Shown one piece after another: positions 22,381 through 36,900 of a stretch of DNA of 64,000 bases. The stretch's first letter is position 1. Each line of letters begins with the position of its first letter. A model generated the notes under the pieces. That model did not search any database. It worked only from the letters and a program-made list of their open reading frames with translations, and had not been told where the DNA came from. The translations under genes and the position numbers were made by a program. Source of the stretch: Mactromeris polynyma (lineage: Eukaryota; Mollusca; Bivalvia; Venerida; Mactridae); NCBI GenBank assembly GCA_032209605.1, contig JASFXZ010000001.1, positions 27,222,619 to 27,286,618 on the forward strand. Reading direction: 5' to 3'.

Positions 22381-25300
22381 TGCGGAATATAAAACATGTT
22401 TATTTTTATTATTCGCTTGTTTTTTATTTATCATTTACTATTGAATGATACAAGACTGAAATAAATGGCCAGCAAGAATAATGTTGCTTTAACATTGTAA
22501 CATAGAACATTTATGTTTGCCGTTTACATAGTGTCACTTTATTCCCCCACAACAATGTATTTGTATTTCAATTCAAGTTGCATACATTGTGTAGAAGTTT
22601 GAAAGTTAATACGCCATGAATATCTCGTGTAAATATATCAACACTTTATTATTGCAGTTGTATGGTAAAATTGATTTTCTGTAGACAATACCTATGTGTA
22701 CATAGAATTTTATGACACAATGATCTTATTATGCTACAGATTACAAAATGTAGTAGATTGGTGTCATTATGACTTTGATACGTTCCTCAACAATGCGCAA
22801 ATACATATACATGTATAATTATTTGGTAAATATTTTTGTACGAAAAAAACGAACAGTTTGATATTAAATATATTTAAAAATATAGTATGTAGGAAATATT
22901 AATTTAATCAATTTGAAATAAATTGATATTTTATATATTTAGTATAGTTATAGCAATCACATTGATATTGTAACCATAATATAAAGCGTACAAATATATG
23001 TATTTTATAAAATGTGTAAAACAAGTGAGAGTAGCACGTAGAAGTCAACGTGCACATAAAAGAGCCCCGCCCTCAAGTCTCTACAAGACAATCAAAACTG
23101 GTAAATGGGTATAGTATAAGAAGCTTAAACATGGAAAAGGAAATTCTGGTTATTTTTTTTTTACTTTTGAAAGTTACGTTTTCATATTTTTGTGTAAATT
23201 ACTGTTTGCATTAATTTGTGGATGTTTGGAGGGTGAACATATTGGCGATTTAGAATAAATTTAAATTATCCAGTTTTCCATCGTTTGTGATAGTCACCAA
23301 ATATTGCTTCACTATAATACTCCTAGAGGGTACTGGAGTACATTGGTCAAATCGACAACAACACCTTGCAGTATGCAGTTATTCTTAAGGAACAAAATAA
23401 AATATTAAAGAATGGAAACAAGATATATTATGTTAATTAGCTTCTCACATGACAACATATATGTGTTTTAAAATGATTATCAAACATATTAAACACGTAT
23501 TTTGTTTAGTAAAATCATTTGTTCGAACGATTATTGCTTCTAATGTTTTATTATAATTATTATTTCTGCTGAGATATTTCAAATTCTGGAATCGTTAGCA
23601 AAATACGTATAACATTATAAATATACAATATATGACTTCAGAAAATCGGCATAAAAATGTTTTAACATCACTTTCTATATAGATACATTGTGTCAGTGTG
23701 TATTTAAATGTGAGGTAATATTTCAGTGGCCTTTATATACATTCATGGCGACTCTAACGATAATATTTATCAGTGACTTAAAATTCTTAAATAAGTGCAC
23801 GCAAAATTGTTTACTTATAGATAAAGTATTTATGTTGATTTCTATGTATGTCTATGTTCTTTGTCAACGTGTAATTGTGAGATGATTTCCACGCAGAACC
23901 AAGTATGAATATTAAGAATTTACTCGTTGAAAATTCCCAATTGTTCTGAAATCAGAAAAAAAATTTTTAATTTATTTATTTTTCAAATAAATTTTAGAAG
24001 TAATATATATATATATTATATATATAAAAGTATATAATACTCGCGTTCAATTTGATATTGACTGTTTGTTAAATAAAACGAATTATTCAGGGTTCAACAC
24101 TGACTGTTCCAACCTGTTCAGTAGTCCGCAGAACTTGTGAATTTCAACATGAAGTAATTCTTCAGTAAATACGATGGTCCTCACTATAATGACCCATACT
24201 GACGTGAGGAGTGTTTCAAGAAGATTGAAATATTTACGTTTGAAAATACGTACAACACAAACACCATTATTTTGTGTCGAATATTGAACATAAAGTCCAT
24301 TACAACTTGTACAGTCTGCTTGTCATAAGTTTCCTTTTTCTTCATTTAATTTCAATATTTGATTGTTTATGTTTGGAAAATCGACACGTCCAGCTGACTA
24401 TTCAACTTGTAATATTATGTATATTGTAGTCCTGTATTTATACAGGTGAACACAGGTGGACACATGTGGACACAGGTCTACTGATCTAGTGTTAGTATGC
24501 AACCTTGTTATATCAAATAATGAAGCCTTATATTCCTTATTGAACAGTAAGTTTAGCATTACAATATATCCAATCATTAGATATAATACAAAATGTACGA
24601 TTATATTACTCAGTCAATATTAAAGTACTGAAGAATTACTAGTAATGTTATATAATACGTGAGCCACAGTGAAGTTAAAACAACCCAGCATGCACAATTG
24701 TCACTGTATATGATAATGTACATAGGCTAAGCATCGACTGAGATCAATCTCTAGCCTACCATATATTTATCTTCATGTAAAGATAATTACTACATCAATT
24801 TGTTTGTTATTCCTCTAGCCCTTAATTTTATTGCAAATGACTAAAGGTATTGTTTATGCTTATATGCCAAAAGAATAATTAAAATCATAAAAAATATAAT
24901 TATTATTTTAATTATTATTAATATTTTTGTGTTGACCAGTATAGTACTTGTATAAATATGTATTTAATAGATATATTCAGTTGTAATATTTTTAAAAATA
25001 ATGAGAACATGTCGGTTAGTTAAAAAATATATTTCATGTTAAAAATAAGTCTTATATAGGTGCATTTAGTACGTAGGTTATAGTCGTGTTTCCTTGCTGT
25101 CAAATGTAATTTTAATGAGTCGTCAGAGGTTTAGACTAATGAGTGTTCACGGATAATCGGATGGAATTCCCGTAGCGTCTTCCTGTACATAATGCCCAGA
25201 TAATTGTTACTCTTGATACACAGGACATAATTAGATTGGTCATTATCTGTAATAATGTCCGCACCTGTGTCCACCGGTGTGACAGTAAAAGTGGTTATGA

Positions 25301-26268
25301 TTATGAAAGTAAGTACAGAAAATCCGACTTAGAAGTTCAACCACGCTGACACGGACACGACTTTGTTTGTGTAAATACAAGATTGAGTTAAGGTTAAATA
25401 TTATATTTTCATATCTTTATGCAGGCATAATTATAAAAGAATTTGTTGCAAGAAGGAGATATATTTATGAGAAAATGCGAAGAAGATCAATGAAAACAAT
25501 GACTTTTGAAGACATTACCTTAGAAATCAGTTCTCTGTTTAAATCGTGTATATTCTCCAAGTCATCTGTATCTATAAAATGGACTTTCTGAAAAAGTAAA
25601 TACTGCTAAAAGGATTTAAATATTAAAAGAAAAAAGAACCAACTCACAGAAAAAATATATTTATACCCTTTGCCCTTTTTTTAAATTAAAATAAGGACAA
25701 CATGTTGAGTTGTTTTAACTATGAATGGAAAAAAGTGTGTGTGTTTTTATATTCAAGGCTCATAGATTATGTTGTTGCGCCACCGATCGTGTAAAATGTT
25801 CGATTATTTGATTCCTATTTGGTTATATGTTGGGGGTCAGATAGGTTCATAATGATTAACAAAGTAACCGGGATGTGTTTCTAAGTCGCTCAATACATTT
25901 CTAATACCTATTTTTTTAATAATTCATTTTCTCACCAAGCGGCCGTAGCAATAAATGTAAAGTTCCACGCAAAACCAGCGGGGACGATGCATTTGTACCG
26001 AGTGTACCGAGAACAGTTTCAACAAATCCACGCAGTATAAGCGCTCCACTGTTAATTATCACATTTACCCATAATCCCATTCTAATCATGGCCTCTCAAA
26101 GCCAGCTCTTCAAAAGGAGAACCGATTCTGTCCCCGGAAATGAAATTGGACCCCGACATAAACGATCCATCTCCAACTTCCGGTTCAGAGGTTCGTTCCT
26201 ACATAATGCCAAGAGTTATTTTTTATCAATCAATTGGAAAATCGCGAAATTCGAAAGAAATGTTGAGT
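22381..26268. other. AT-rich unique sequence, no gene seen
   Basis: This is among the most AT-rich parts of the window. Small items are an AT dinucleotide tract at 24002-24026 and a 10-bp repeat (ACAGGTGAAC and variants) of about 3.5 copies at 24442-24477. The open frame 26088-26327 starts in less AT-rich sequence but ends in the 44-mer array and is not recognised. Confidence 0.45.
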
Positions 26269-26444
26269 ATGATGATGCTATAATGTTGACGTGCCTAGGT
26301 CCTGGCTTTCACATGATGATGTTATAATGTTGACGTGCCTAGGTCCTGGCTTTCACATGATGATGTTATAATGTTGACGTGCCTAGGTCCTGGCTTTCAC
26401 ATGATGATGCTATAATGTTGACGTGCCTAGGTCCTGGCTTTCAC
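26269..26444. repeat. 44-bp minisatellite, 4 copies
   Basis: Units start at 26269, 26313, 26357 and 26401: ATGATGATG(C/T)TATAATGTTG then ACGTGCCTAGGTCCTGGCTT then TCAC. The copies differ only at one C/T position (C,T,T,C). Confidence 0.98.
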
Positions 26445-29400
26445 AGGTTTGTTCTTCATGCTTATGGTGACCAATATATTCGTGTCATTACAATTCAATT
26501 AGTTTTTTATCCATGGAAAAGATAAAGAAACGAACAAGGGGCTGCTTTAGATAAAAGTTCAGGATTAAAAGTAATGTCACAGTTTTAACACTACGAAAAG
26601 CTGCACCAGAGTTAAATAAATGCCTTGAAATACTTAAATGTAAAAAGGGCTTTATCCAGATAACCAAATAAAAGTTGGCATTTTAAAAAGACAGATATGT
26701 GACTGAATATTTTACAATTTTCGTACACGTTAATCTTGTAATGGCAGCATGTTGCTTGCTATAGAATGGGGATAATTTTATTTCCTTTCAATAAAAAACT
26801 GAGGTCAACTCTCAATAAGTTTACCAGTGATTTTGAACATTTATATATCTTTAAAATACGTACCGTTAAACAATAAATCTTTGAGAAGTTATTATTTAAT
26901 ATTTAGATCTACAATGACATCGTTGTTTTTAATTTCTTCAATAAAATGGTCAATTATAACAAAAGCATTGTATCTATAGAACAAAGCCTGCTTTTAGATA
27001 TTAAAAATAATCACAGAGCTAACTATGAGTAGTTGTCATCGAGCATAAAGAATAATATATGTAAAATTATGTGTCGACCATTTGATTTCGTGTTTGTTTT
27101 GGTTATTTGTCGCTTATAATGAAAGAGTTTGCTTACGCCAAAGCAAACACTTTCACTTCATGTAATTAGCGGCAGATTACAACGCGTCAGATATGGAATA
27201 AATGCACGTTCGACCATCATATTTATCTAATTATACGAATTTACTACTGTAACACGGACCTTGTTATTGAGACGCTTGGTCTGTTTAATTTGTGACACTG
27301 ATTTGAAAATTTCTACAATCACGGAAATTTAAAACAACGTTTTGAGACAATTTAGAAATTATCAAATTAAAGCTTTGAATAATCTTACTGAGGCGTGATA
27401 TCCTTGTAATGATCAACGAATTTATCGCAAACCTGCGATATAATCTCAATTTACCAAACAATTACACTAATTATTATTTCAATATACGATTTTTTATCAT
27501 GTTTTTGATTTCAAAATGGCGGAGGAATTATTAACAAACGGTACAACGTTCGATCCGGTCGTCTATTGAACTGGCGCTATGATTTTTAACAACTTAATTG
27601 AATATTAATATTGATCTGTGATTATCCGTAACAACAATCGATACGCCAGCTTCTCTAATCAGAATTCTCTATAGAGTTTAGCGCGTATTCATTGATATGC
27701 CAGGAGAGGTCCGCTCGGTACATTTCATTTCAACACGGCGCATTAGCTTCCCAAATTCGCTTTCCATTTATTTCGTTTCGTACCTTTTACACTGAGCAGA
27801 CCGTTTCGGGACCTTGGTAGAAATTTATAAATTAAAGAGATTATGTATGCACCGATAGAGATAATAATGCTCCAATATTAAACCATATTGAGCTGATATT
27901 CTTCCCAGATCAACCGTGACTTTACCAGGGTTAATAATTAAACAACATCTATGACGGGACACGATAGTTCATATAAATGTTTTTAATCAACGAGCTGATT
28001 TATTTTTATTTTCGAAGGGGCTTTACTTAAATGACACATGTTGCACTCTCGCTCGTATGGTGATTATTTATTCTATGACGTCAGAAGGGGTTGTTTTATG
28101 AACATGAAACGATAAAGAACTTAAATGTACTAATCATCCGATAGTTAAATATAGAATTAATTTTGTGCTGAAATGATCTAAATGACATCACGTGTGACGT
28201 CAATATTGGTCAGTGGTCAAACATTAATGCAAAGTTAATGAAGCTATTTAAATGCCGACTTCTATAACTACCGTTAATGAAATGATTAGGAATATGCAAT
28301 TTAGTCAAATATATATCTTCAAATTATTGCAACGGAACTAAATTTGATTATTTGGAATAAATTTGTGCAAAGTCGGATATCCCCGGCCCCTTTTAGTTGC
28401 TAAGAAATAAATTGCCTGACGTGATTATCTCGAATGATTTTGCTTATACTCCGACGACTTCCGGTGTCTGAAATATCTACACCAAAGTGAAACACGAAAC
28501 TAAGTAATTAGTCCGTCTTTTAATCATGTATGTGATACACAATACGATCTAACCGTATTAATCGTTCGTTCTTGCAATAATTGCCTGGCTGTGTTTATTA
28601 ACTTCCGTCTACTAACTGGAACATGAAGTCTGTGACATTTCTTCCTCGTATATATATGTGTATATATATATCATACCTTATTATTATCTTTTTCTGTTAC
28701 ATATAGTCAAAATCATCACCGTATATCGAATTTCGTTTCATCGAATCATTCGATATTTCTGAATCTGAATAGAATCTCATTAAGGCGTAGTTGAGAATTC
28801 CCGCAAGGTTGGCGGAATATATACCAATTTCCTGTCCCTACCCAACGGTGACTAAATTAATTCTCGACATTTTGAATAAATTCTTGTACGTCTATATTGA
28901 TGCAGAAAACTCGAACTAAACTGTCGGTTATACGGCGTCTTTCATTATTTTCTCCGTATATAGTATATAAAAAGTATCATTTTTATGTCTACCCATACAC
29001 AATTCTATTTTGACGCAGACTTATAACAAAGTTCGTTATATCGACAACCGTTCCCATGGTAACGTGTAATCTGCATTTCTTATTTTCTCTTATCGCTGAA
29101 TCATATACATTATATACATATCGAGTATTTATAGTGAAAGAGTGTTTCCTAAATATCATTATTCTGCAAATTGATGGAAGCAAGTCAGAATAAACAGTAT
29201 GCTATGCTGAGGCGAGTAGTTGAACTACGCATCTAACATTGAATGGACATTGTACATTTCAAACATCAGCATTCTAAGTGTGTTGGTCCAAAAAACATGA
29301 CGAAAGTCCAAAATGATTGAAACAACTTTATACAAATTTAAGGACAATAGTACATTTATGGAACCAAATAGAGGAAGTAAAAACGTTTTGAGGCAGCCAA

Positions 29401-29598
29401 TGGTTGTCAAAACCTCTTGTGATCAGATGAGATAGCAAGTCGTGAGAAGTGTTTGCCCTTCGCAAAAATCTCACTGAACTTAATACAATCCATTAAAATC
29501 CTCCAACCTCTGATTCGCATAGGGAAGTCGTCAACTGTATTGTAAAGAACTTGTATGAACATCATCAGAAACCCAGGACTAGAGGTTAAACAATTGAA
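26445..29598. other. Minisatellite-free unique sequence, possible regulatory DNA
   Basis: No tandem repeat and no credible open frame. Parts of 27450-28900 have more even base composition and many ATTA, GATA and CRE-like (TGACGTCA-related) motifs. This would fit conserved noncoding DNA, but that is only an impression without a comparison genome. A short AT/GT dinucleotide tract lies at 28648-28672. Confidence 0.35.
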
Positions 29599-29691
29599 TG
29601 TGAGGACCAATTCCAGGGAGCAGCGTTACCATTGGTCAATGTGCAAACTGAGCTCAGAAACAGCCAGTGAGATGATTGGGGTTTGAGACAC
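29599..29691 (+). mobile_element. CCAAT foldback element, copy 2
   Basis: The sequence TGAGGACCAATTCCAGGGAG, CAGCGTTACCATTGGTCAAT, CTGAGCTCAGAAACAGCC, then GGGGTTTGAGAC follows the same order as the copies at 16.0, 48.4 and 51.9 kb. The CCATTGGTC core is intact; the second CCAAT is diverged to CCAGTGAG. Confidence 0.6.
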
Positions 29692-30009
29692 AAAGGTCAG
29701 CTATAGAACAGCTTAATGTGTCTGCTATCTCATATATACAAATGTAGTTAATTGTAACTAAAATAAAGGCAGTATCCTGACTTCAGAAATATTAACTAAA
29801 ATGAACTAAACGCATTAAAGTTATAGTGACTATCTGAAGAATATGCCTTGTGCCAACTTAATAAGTGTAAAAATGGCAGAACATTTTATGTCACTGTTAT
29901 TTGGGATTCACATAGAGAGACCACTAGAAGTCGGTAATTAGCCTTTGATAGTTAATACGTATGATTATTTTATTACTCTGGTTATACTAGTCATCCAGGG
30001 AGCACTTTG
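29692..30009. other. Unique sequence, no gene seen
   Basis: Short spacer with no feature recognised. Confidence 0.45.
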
Positions 30010-30066
30010 TATGCTATGGAGTAACAACTAGACCGAGGATCGCTTGTTCAAGCTTCACAACGGGGT
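30010..30066 (+). mobile_element. SINE-like head fragment
   Basis: The stretch GACCGAGGATCGCTTGTTCA then AGCTTCACAACGGGG resembles the head of the element at 46.6 kb (GTGAGGATCGTGTGTTCGAA) and has a B-box-like GTTCAAGCTT. It is followed by a short T-run. The sequence just upstream (TACTAGTCATCCAGGGAGCA) also resembles the SINE body, so two truncated pieces may lie side by side. Confidence 0.35.
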
Positions 30067-31776
30067 ACACACTTTTTTTAAATAAAAGCCACTAATTGCA
30101 TCTTCATCAAATTTTGTAATTCAATCGCAAATTGCGATTACATTGACGGAATGGCGTATCTGACATGTAAGAGAGGTTTAAACCTACCAAGAAGCCAGGG
30201 AAGCAAATTTGTCGCATGAAGCAATCATTGTGTGTAACTCTGTTCGTCAGTAAATACGGTTTTCATAGTTTTTGTACGCAATTTCTATACATCAAATAAT
30301 AACTGTAGTTATAATGTTAGAAAACAAATTTCTCATTCATGAAAGAAAATTATTAAATATTTTGACGGTCTCTACATGAGCTTTGTTTTCAACCATGTGA
30401 AAATATTAGCAAAAAGATGAACTATTGTCGTGACACTGCAGGTATTTATTTGAACGTTTTACTAGTCTGCCTCTTCTCTTCAAATAGTCGAGTGGTTTTC
30501 AAAACCCGCCCGTAAAAGTACCCATTGATTTAAGTCTGACAATTTTAAAACGCGCTCTCCTTCCCGCTGAGAGAGGAATATTTGTTTTAGTCGACACATT
30601 TTGATCGGTGCTATATCGGCGACTTGAGTAAATATTCCTTTTAGCAATTGCTAAACGTATGTTTGCACAAGTAAGCGTTAAGTGCTCGCAGTGTCGTCGT
30701 AAAATGCGTCTTAGAGCTACCGGTAAACAATTTAGATTTTTTCCACTTCTATTCAGAAACATCTTGGCCCAAGATGCGGAGCGTTTGAGGCGTAGTTATT
30801 TGAATGTTCTCTATTCTTCTATTCAATGTTTACATTGGACTGTGATTGTTCAAGCATCTACGTTTATTGATAATGCAAGCACAACACCTTGAGAATGTTC
30901 AGAGAGGCCGCGGTAGTGACATCATTTTGGTATTATTACTAGTATAAGGTTATAATTTCCCCATGCAACCTACTCATTTCAAAAGCTTTAAGATGTTTCA
31001 AGATTAATATTCGTGTATTTTGACATATTAATTATACCTTTATTTGTGAAAGAAATTTTTTGAATTAAATTGAATGACAATACGAATTATTGTGGGCTCA
31101 ACTAAATAGGGGTTGTCTGTGTGTACTGGAATAAAACGTTTTGACAGAGTTCTATTGTTCCCTTATATGGTTATATATTATTTAAATGAAACCGCGATTT
31201 TTATCTTCAAATTTACATCTGATTGAAAATTTGAAATAATAAAATTATTCGCATAATCGGAAATCCTTTGACAATTCCGTTGTCGATCTACTCTGCTGAC
31301 GAGACTGATTTTTTTTCTGCGTACGCGATTTATTTGCTGTTTTTGCGCGTTAATTGATATTGCCAGAATTTTGATTGAGTGTTTTACTGAAAAACACACG
31401 AGAGATATTGTATTTTTAAACGTTAAGATCAAAATAGCTGTCTTCTAATCTCGGTTAGACACGACAAGAGGGCCTCTATTTAGCGGAATGGTTCTATAAA
31501 CACAAGTTTAAAAGTTATGTATATATATATATATGTAAACAACTGTATATTTTTGGTGTCGTTAAACATTTCCTATATATATTTATTTGTTTTAACCGCC
31601 GTTTTCAACATTTCCATTATAATCGGCGGTGAATTGACTTAATTCGTGTCCCCTAGAATCCAACCAGTACCAGTCTGATCTCAGAAATCTGATCTCAGCA
31701 ATCAAATAAATATATCAAATTGAGTTGTTGGCATGTTAGGCATTAAATAATTTAGTCAAAATATTAACCCCCGTAA
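30067..31776. other. Unique sequence with orphan open frames
   Basis: Overlapping frames on opposite strands at 30499-30762 and 30659-30892 sit in a less AT-rich patch but are not recognisable. A short AT dinucleotide tract is at 31517-31535 and a 7-bp inverted repeat (ACCGCCG/CGGCGGT) lies near 31597-31630. Confidence 0.4.
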
Positions 31777-32145
31777 TTTCCAACATGGTTTTAGTTATCT
31801 AGGTCGGTCTGTTGTCCTGGGTTTCCAACATGGTTTTAGTTATCTAGGTCGGTCTGTTGTCCTGGGTTTCCAACATGGTTTTAGTTATCTAGGTCGGTCT
31901 ATTGTCCTGGGTTTCCAACATGGTTTTAGTTATCTAGGTCGGTCTGTTGTCCTGGGTTTCCAACATGGTTTTAGTTATCTAGGTCGGTCTGTTGTCCTGG
32001 GTTTCCAACATGGTTTTAGTTATCTAGGTCGATCTATTGTTCTGGTTTTCCAACATGGTTTTAGTTATCTAGGTCGGTCTATTGTCCTGGGTTTCCAACA
32101 TGGTTTTAGTTATCTAGGTCGGTCTATTGTCCTGGGCTTCCAACC
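31777..32145. repeat. 45-bp minisatellite, about 8.2 copies
   Basis: Units start at 31777 and recur every 45 bp to 32092, with a stub at 32137: TTTCCAACATGGTTTTAGTT then ATCTAGGTCGGTCT(G/A)TTGTC then CTGGG. The sixth unit is the most diverged (GATCTATTGTTCTGGTT). Confidence 0.98.
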
Positions 32146-33395
32146 CGTTGCTGCGTATGCTACTGAATATATCATATTGATCTCTAGACAATTTCTCATA
32201 TTTATCTGACCATAATTATATATTAGGCTAACCAAAGAATTAGAATTCAGTGACATTGTGTACTTGTAATGATAGTTGACAATTGATAATTACCCCTTCA
32301 TATTGGTATCATATTTGTTTCAAATATCTACATGGATGAATACACTATGTGGACATTTACTGGGAAAATATCCATTATGGAGACCAATAATCAATAACTA
32401 CAAAGCCGTATATATGGATATATGTGTAATTATGTTACTTAATTAGTGATGTTAACGTTCCATTTTATGTGTACTGTGAATAGCGAAAAAACACAAAATA
32501 ACCCTATCCGTCTCCATGGACATCATTTCAACAAAGAAACTGTTTTATGGTGTCTGAAAACCTCATAGTGTTGTTTTTCGTCATTCAACGAAACCGCATT
32601 TTTATTGCAAGTTTCACTTTTCATTAAATTCTAATTCATTACTTTTATTCCTACTAATTAACCGAACTGACAAAAAAATGAACCGCAATGTTTGGTATAA
32701 AACCGACACGGATCACAGGTGTCATTGTGAACTGGTATTGTGTTAAACTCACTAAGTTCTCATCAAAGGTCCAAGATGAATGCTCGTTTTCATGATATAT
32801 TGCATGTTTTTGTATTTTATAATGCCCGAAAATACGCCCTGTACGATACTAGGAGTAAAGTGTAACAAAGGTCGCACGTTTTCGGTGCGTTTTATTATAT
32901 TTCGCGTCAGATTCGGTTTCATTCACTACGGTCGAACGTGTATAAAAGTCTATTGTTGTCCTTCAATTCATCACTACGCCACAACTATTGTAGCAATCTC
33001 CCAACATTCGTTCCTTTTGTACTGGTAATGATTAGCCCATCTTATTGGATGTTTATTTCTTACGCTCAATCTTCCGTTGGGGGTTTGCAACCGCCGTCAC
33101 CAACCAAATGATTCAATTGATTCTGTGTAGGTCTGGAACTATCGCTAAAATGCGATATTCGCGCCATTTTTTTTAACTTTTTGATTAACAACTTGTGTGC
33201 ACTTGTTCGAATTTCTTAGCGAATACAACTTTGATAATAATTATTACAATCAAGTATATAGCTCACTTAGTGTTGTTTGTCGATTTCAAAATCATCAAGA
33301 AAAAAACACTGTAAATATTGGGGCATTTAAATGTTATTTTTTATACGCAGATTATTTAATACTTACACCTTTATATCTTCATATGTAAGAAAACT
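32146..33395. other. Unique sequence, no gene seen
   Basis: AT-rich sequence with short orphan frames (32780-33028, 33197-33388) and no recognisable feature. Confidence 0.5.
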
Positions 33396-33905
33396 ACCAT
33401 AATCATAATTTTCATCATCATTACCACTACACATATCATGCTTATCATCAACATCATCATCGTTATCATCAACATTATCACCATTTTCATCATCATCATC
33501 ATCATCATAATCATCAACATCATCACCGTTATCATCATCATCATCACCATTTTCATCATCATCATCATCATCATCATAATCATCAACATCATCACCGTTA
33601 TCATCAACATTATCACCATTTTCATCATCATCATCATCATCATCATCATAATCATCAACATCATCACCGTTATCATCATCATCATCACCATTTTCATCAT
33701 CATCATCATCATCATCATAATCATCAACATCATCACCGTTATCATCAACATTATCACCATTTTCATCATCATCATCATCATCATCATAATCATCAACATC
33801 ATCACCGTTATCATCATCATCATCACCGTTATCATCAACATTATCACCATTATCATCTACATCATCACCATTATCATCAACAGCATCAGAAACAGCAGCA
33901 ACATC
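33396..33905. repeat. Complex (ATC)n array with 69-72-bp units
   Basis: ATC trinucleotides are organised into units marked by ACCGTTATC at 33525, 33594, 33666, 33735, 33804 and 33825. Two unit types alternate: ACCGTTATCATCAACATTAT and ACCGTTATCATCATCATCAT, followed by CACCATTTTC and a variable (ATC)n run, giving a dimer of about 141 bp. All length changes are multiples of three, so the 192-residue Ile-rich plus frame (33438-34016) and the 161-residue Met-rich minus frame (33371-33856) stay open. I treat both as artefacts. Confidence 0.95.
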
Positions 33906-36900
33906 ATCATGATTGTTTCAGAGAAAGTTTATAATCCTTATATTCATCATACCAGTAACCGATCGCACTATAGAAATTGTACATGCAATATTTTGTTTAA
34001 GGGTCTACATACCTAGAAAGATTTGAAAGAAATCTAAAATATCGACCTTTTTACGTGCCCTAAAAAGAGTGTGTTGGATTACGGCAAACAAACACCTATT
34101 ACGTCTGGCCTATATCGCTAGGGAACGACTTTGATTTCATGGGTAATTATAATATTATAAAGTATTTATTATATGCGCGATAAGACATTTTGGTGCTTCT
34201 TTATTAAACGTTATTTGATTTAAAGCAATATAAATTTATGTTTGAAAAAGTTATGCAAATTAACTTCGACACGGAGAAAATTCGAGTTCACAAACGCAAT
34301 ACCATTTCTCACACATCATAAATTTGATGGCCTGACACCGGTTGACAACTTCCGGTTAAGTAGTCCCGTAGGTCGTCACTTTTTAAAGATGTCGCCACAT
34401 TTTCCAATTTCAGGACTGGCTACTGCCATTAACCCGCAATAAACTACCCGGATATTGACGGTGTATGATATTTAGCCTGGTCATTCGAAGGGTCAGACTA
34501 CATGGGCGTTCCCAAATGTCGTTTAACGGTACAGGTAGCCCCAACATTAGAACCATCGTAAATTTTCATCTTGATTAAAAATAATTACTATCTTGATCGG
34601 TCTCAGTAACCAAAAAATTCAATATTTAACGATCTGTTGCCATAGTAATATAATGAGCACGGATTCATAATGACCGCATTAAAACAACTTAATGCACGGA
34701 ATGACATTTCTTAAGACCCATATTACCACACCAGAGCATCATGATATATTATATTCACGATTTCGAAGGGGGTATGATCAAAGAGACCGATCTCAAAACT
34801 TCAAGATAGTTTCTCAAATAATGGCAGATACGAATCTTGAAACGGTCTAGTATTACGCAAAAATATCCCCGTAAATAATGACCAGTCTCACGTAAATTTG
34901 GTTTTGGATTGTCGTTGAAAGATCTCGAGGCATTTGGTGACAGACACAACCCAGGTAATCAGACTAGATATATCAGAGTTTCAGAATTTTCATATTAATT
35001 TTCAGGATACGAAAGTAAACTTGGTGTTGAATTATTCATTCACCTAACGCGCTGTCACCGCTAGTGTACATTTCTGAATCTCCCATACGTTATGAAAGTG
35101 TTTCCCTAACGTGATTAAGTCTTGGTTACAGTCCCTTCTGGTTAGCAGTAACTCCCTCCCATCTAAGCTGCTCCATAACAAGTTATCTGTGGTAATTTAC
35201 TGCCCGGTCACTATTGCTAATTATCACTGTTACTTAACTGTCACCCCTCGGTAACTACGAATGCTGCGTAAAACCTGTGTAACTAACACAGTCTGGTAAC
35301 TGTTGCTGCACACCAACCACGTCTACCAAGTAACTTCCACAACCCATTGATATTCACTCTCCGGTAGTTTTCACTTTCATTGTAGGCTACTGATCGGTGA
35401 CTTACAAAGCTTTTACCATCGTCTTCAGCTTGTCCAAACTACTTCAATAAATAAAGCTTAAAGACAGAAGGTACGCTACATCAAAATATTGGGCCATACA
35501 TGCAAGAAGCCCTAATTGAAACACCTGTTGCTATCCAATCCAGTCCATAGCAATCTCACTGAAACGCCCATTCTTAGCACCAACAGAACACCCTCCACAA
35601 ACCTATATGTTCACTATTCAGCGGCATCTGAGAGTGAAAAGTGTCTCCCACTTCCGATGTAGGATATGTATTAGTCTCACATAGAAGAATATCTTAGGAC
35701 CGGTGTGGTTGTGGTGGAAGTCTTGAATAGGTGGTAACGTTTTCTGACCACTGCACATAAATGGAAATATTGTTGAAAAAAACGGGGTTTGCCTTATCGC
35801 CTCATAGCTGAGGTTTGTGGTCAATTCATAACAAGACTTGAGTCAATATGCACAGCAACACTTACACTAACTTGTTTTATTCATGTAGTGCATTAATTAT
35901 AATATGTATTTATATCTATGTATTCAAATTATAGCCAACGTACATCAGGTGCGCTGTCGTCCATATTCTGACACGAATCTGCATGCAGTAACATGATAAA
36001 GCAGTCTACAAGCAAGATGAAATTAATTTACTTTCCAACGCGTACAAACTTCTACAAGATACATTAATTTTAATAAAATAGACAAAATCTCTCCATTAAA
36101 ACCTGGTTTATAATTTCGTATGTCATTTTTCACGCTGAAACGCGTTTATCATTTTTGGTAAGTTTCATATCCTGAGTACGTTGTATTCGATATTAAATAT
36201 AATTTACACATAAATTGCTTTACTCTCTTGATTGTTAATAAGATAGCTCGCTTGATGTTGTTTTACATTAATATTTGATTCGTTACTTACTGTTTCTAAC
36301 ATCCAGTCCATATTTGCTGACTTGAAAAGGCAAAGGTTGAAATAAAAGTACGTCTAATTACATTTTAATAAATCATTTTCATAGACTGGAACTGTATAAT
36401 GTGTTTTTACCTTTTCATTAATATTTAATTGAATTTAGTGATTCCCGAATTTTTATATTGTAAAAGTCAGTGGCATGGTATGTAAGAGTTATCTTGTGTT
36501 TATATTGGACTATGTAAAATTTAAGTGCAAACGAATTATCAAACATGATTTGAGAATATTGATATACTCAAGAGTTCGGTATCTGAACACTAAAGGTATT
36601 TTCAATGTAAGATTATTCATAAGTGGAAGTTCTGTATTGCTATATAATAAAATTTGACCCGAATCTAGTGGTCATAATTAGCAGGTTTCTTGGTTGACCA
36701 TTTATTCTTAAAACAAAACATTAACAGGATGTGTATTTTTTATTGCTGGCCATAGTTTCACAAACATTATCAAATTAATATTTTCCAAAAGTCAAATATT
36801 TCACTATTTGTGTAAGTAAATACCATCCAACGTTCGGACTCGCCTTGGACCGCTGTGGCAGTATGTCTAAATATACCAGTTGTAAACAGAACATCACTTT

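Noticed and set aside
33371..34016. Long open frames on both strands (161 and 192 residues), poly-Met and poly-Ile
   Set aside because: They arise from ATC repeats whose period is a multiple of three; both strands are open at once and the products have no plausible protein character.
35130..35350. Tandem repeat of GGTAAC-type words
   Set aside because: The spacing is irregular (about 18-33 bp) and no unit can be aligned.
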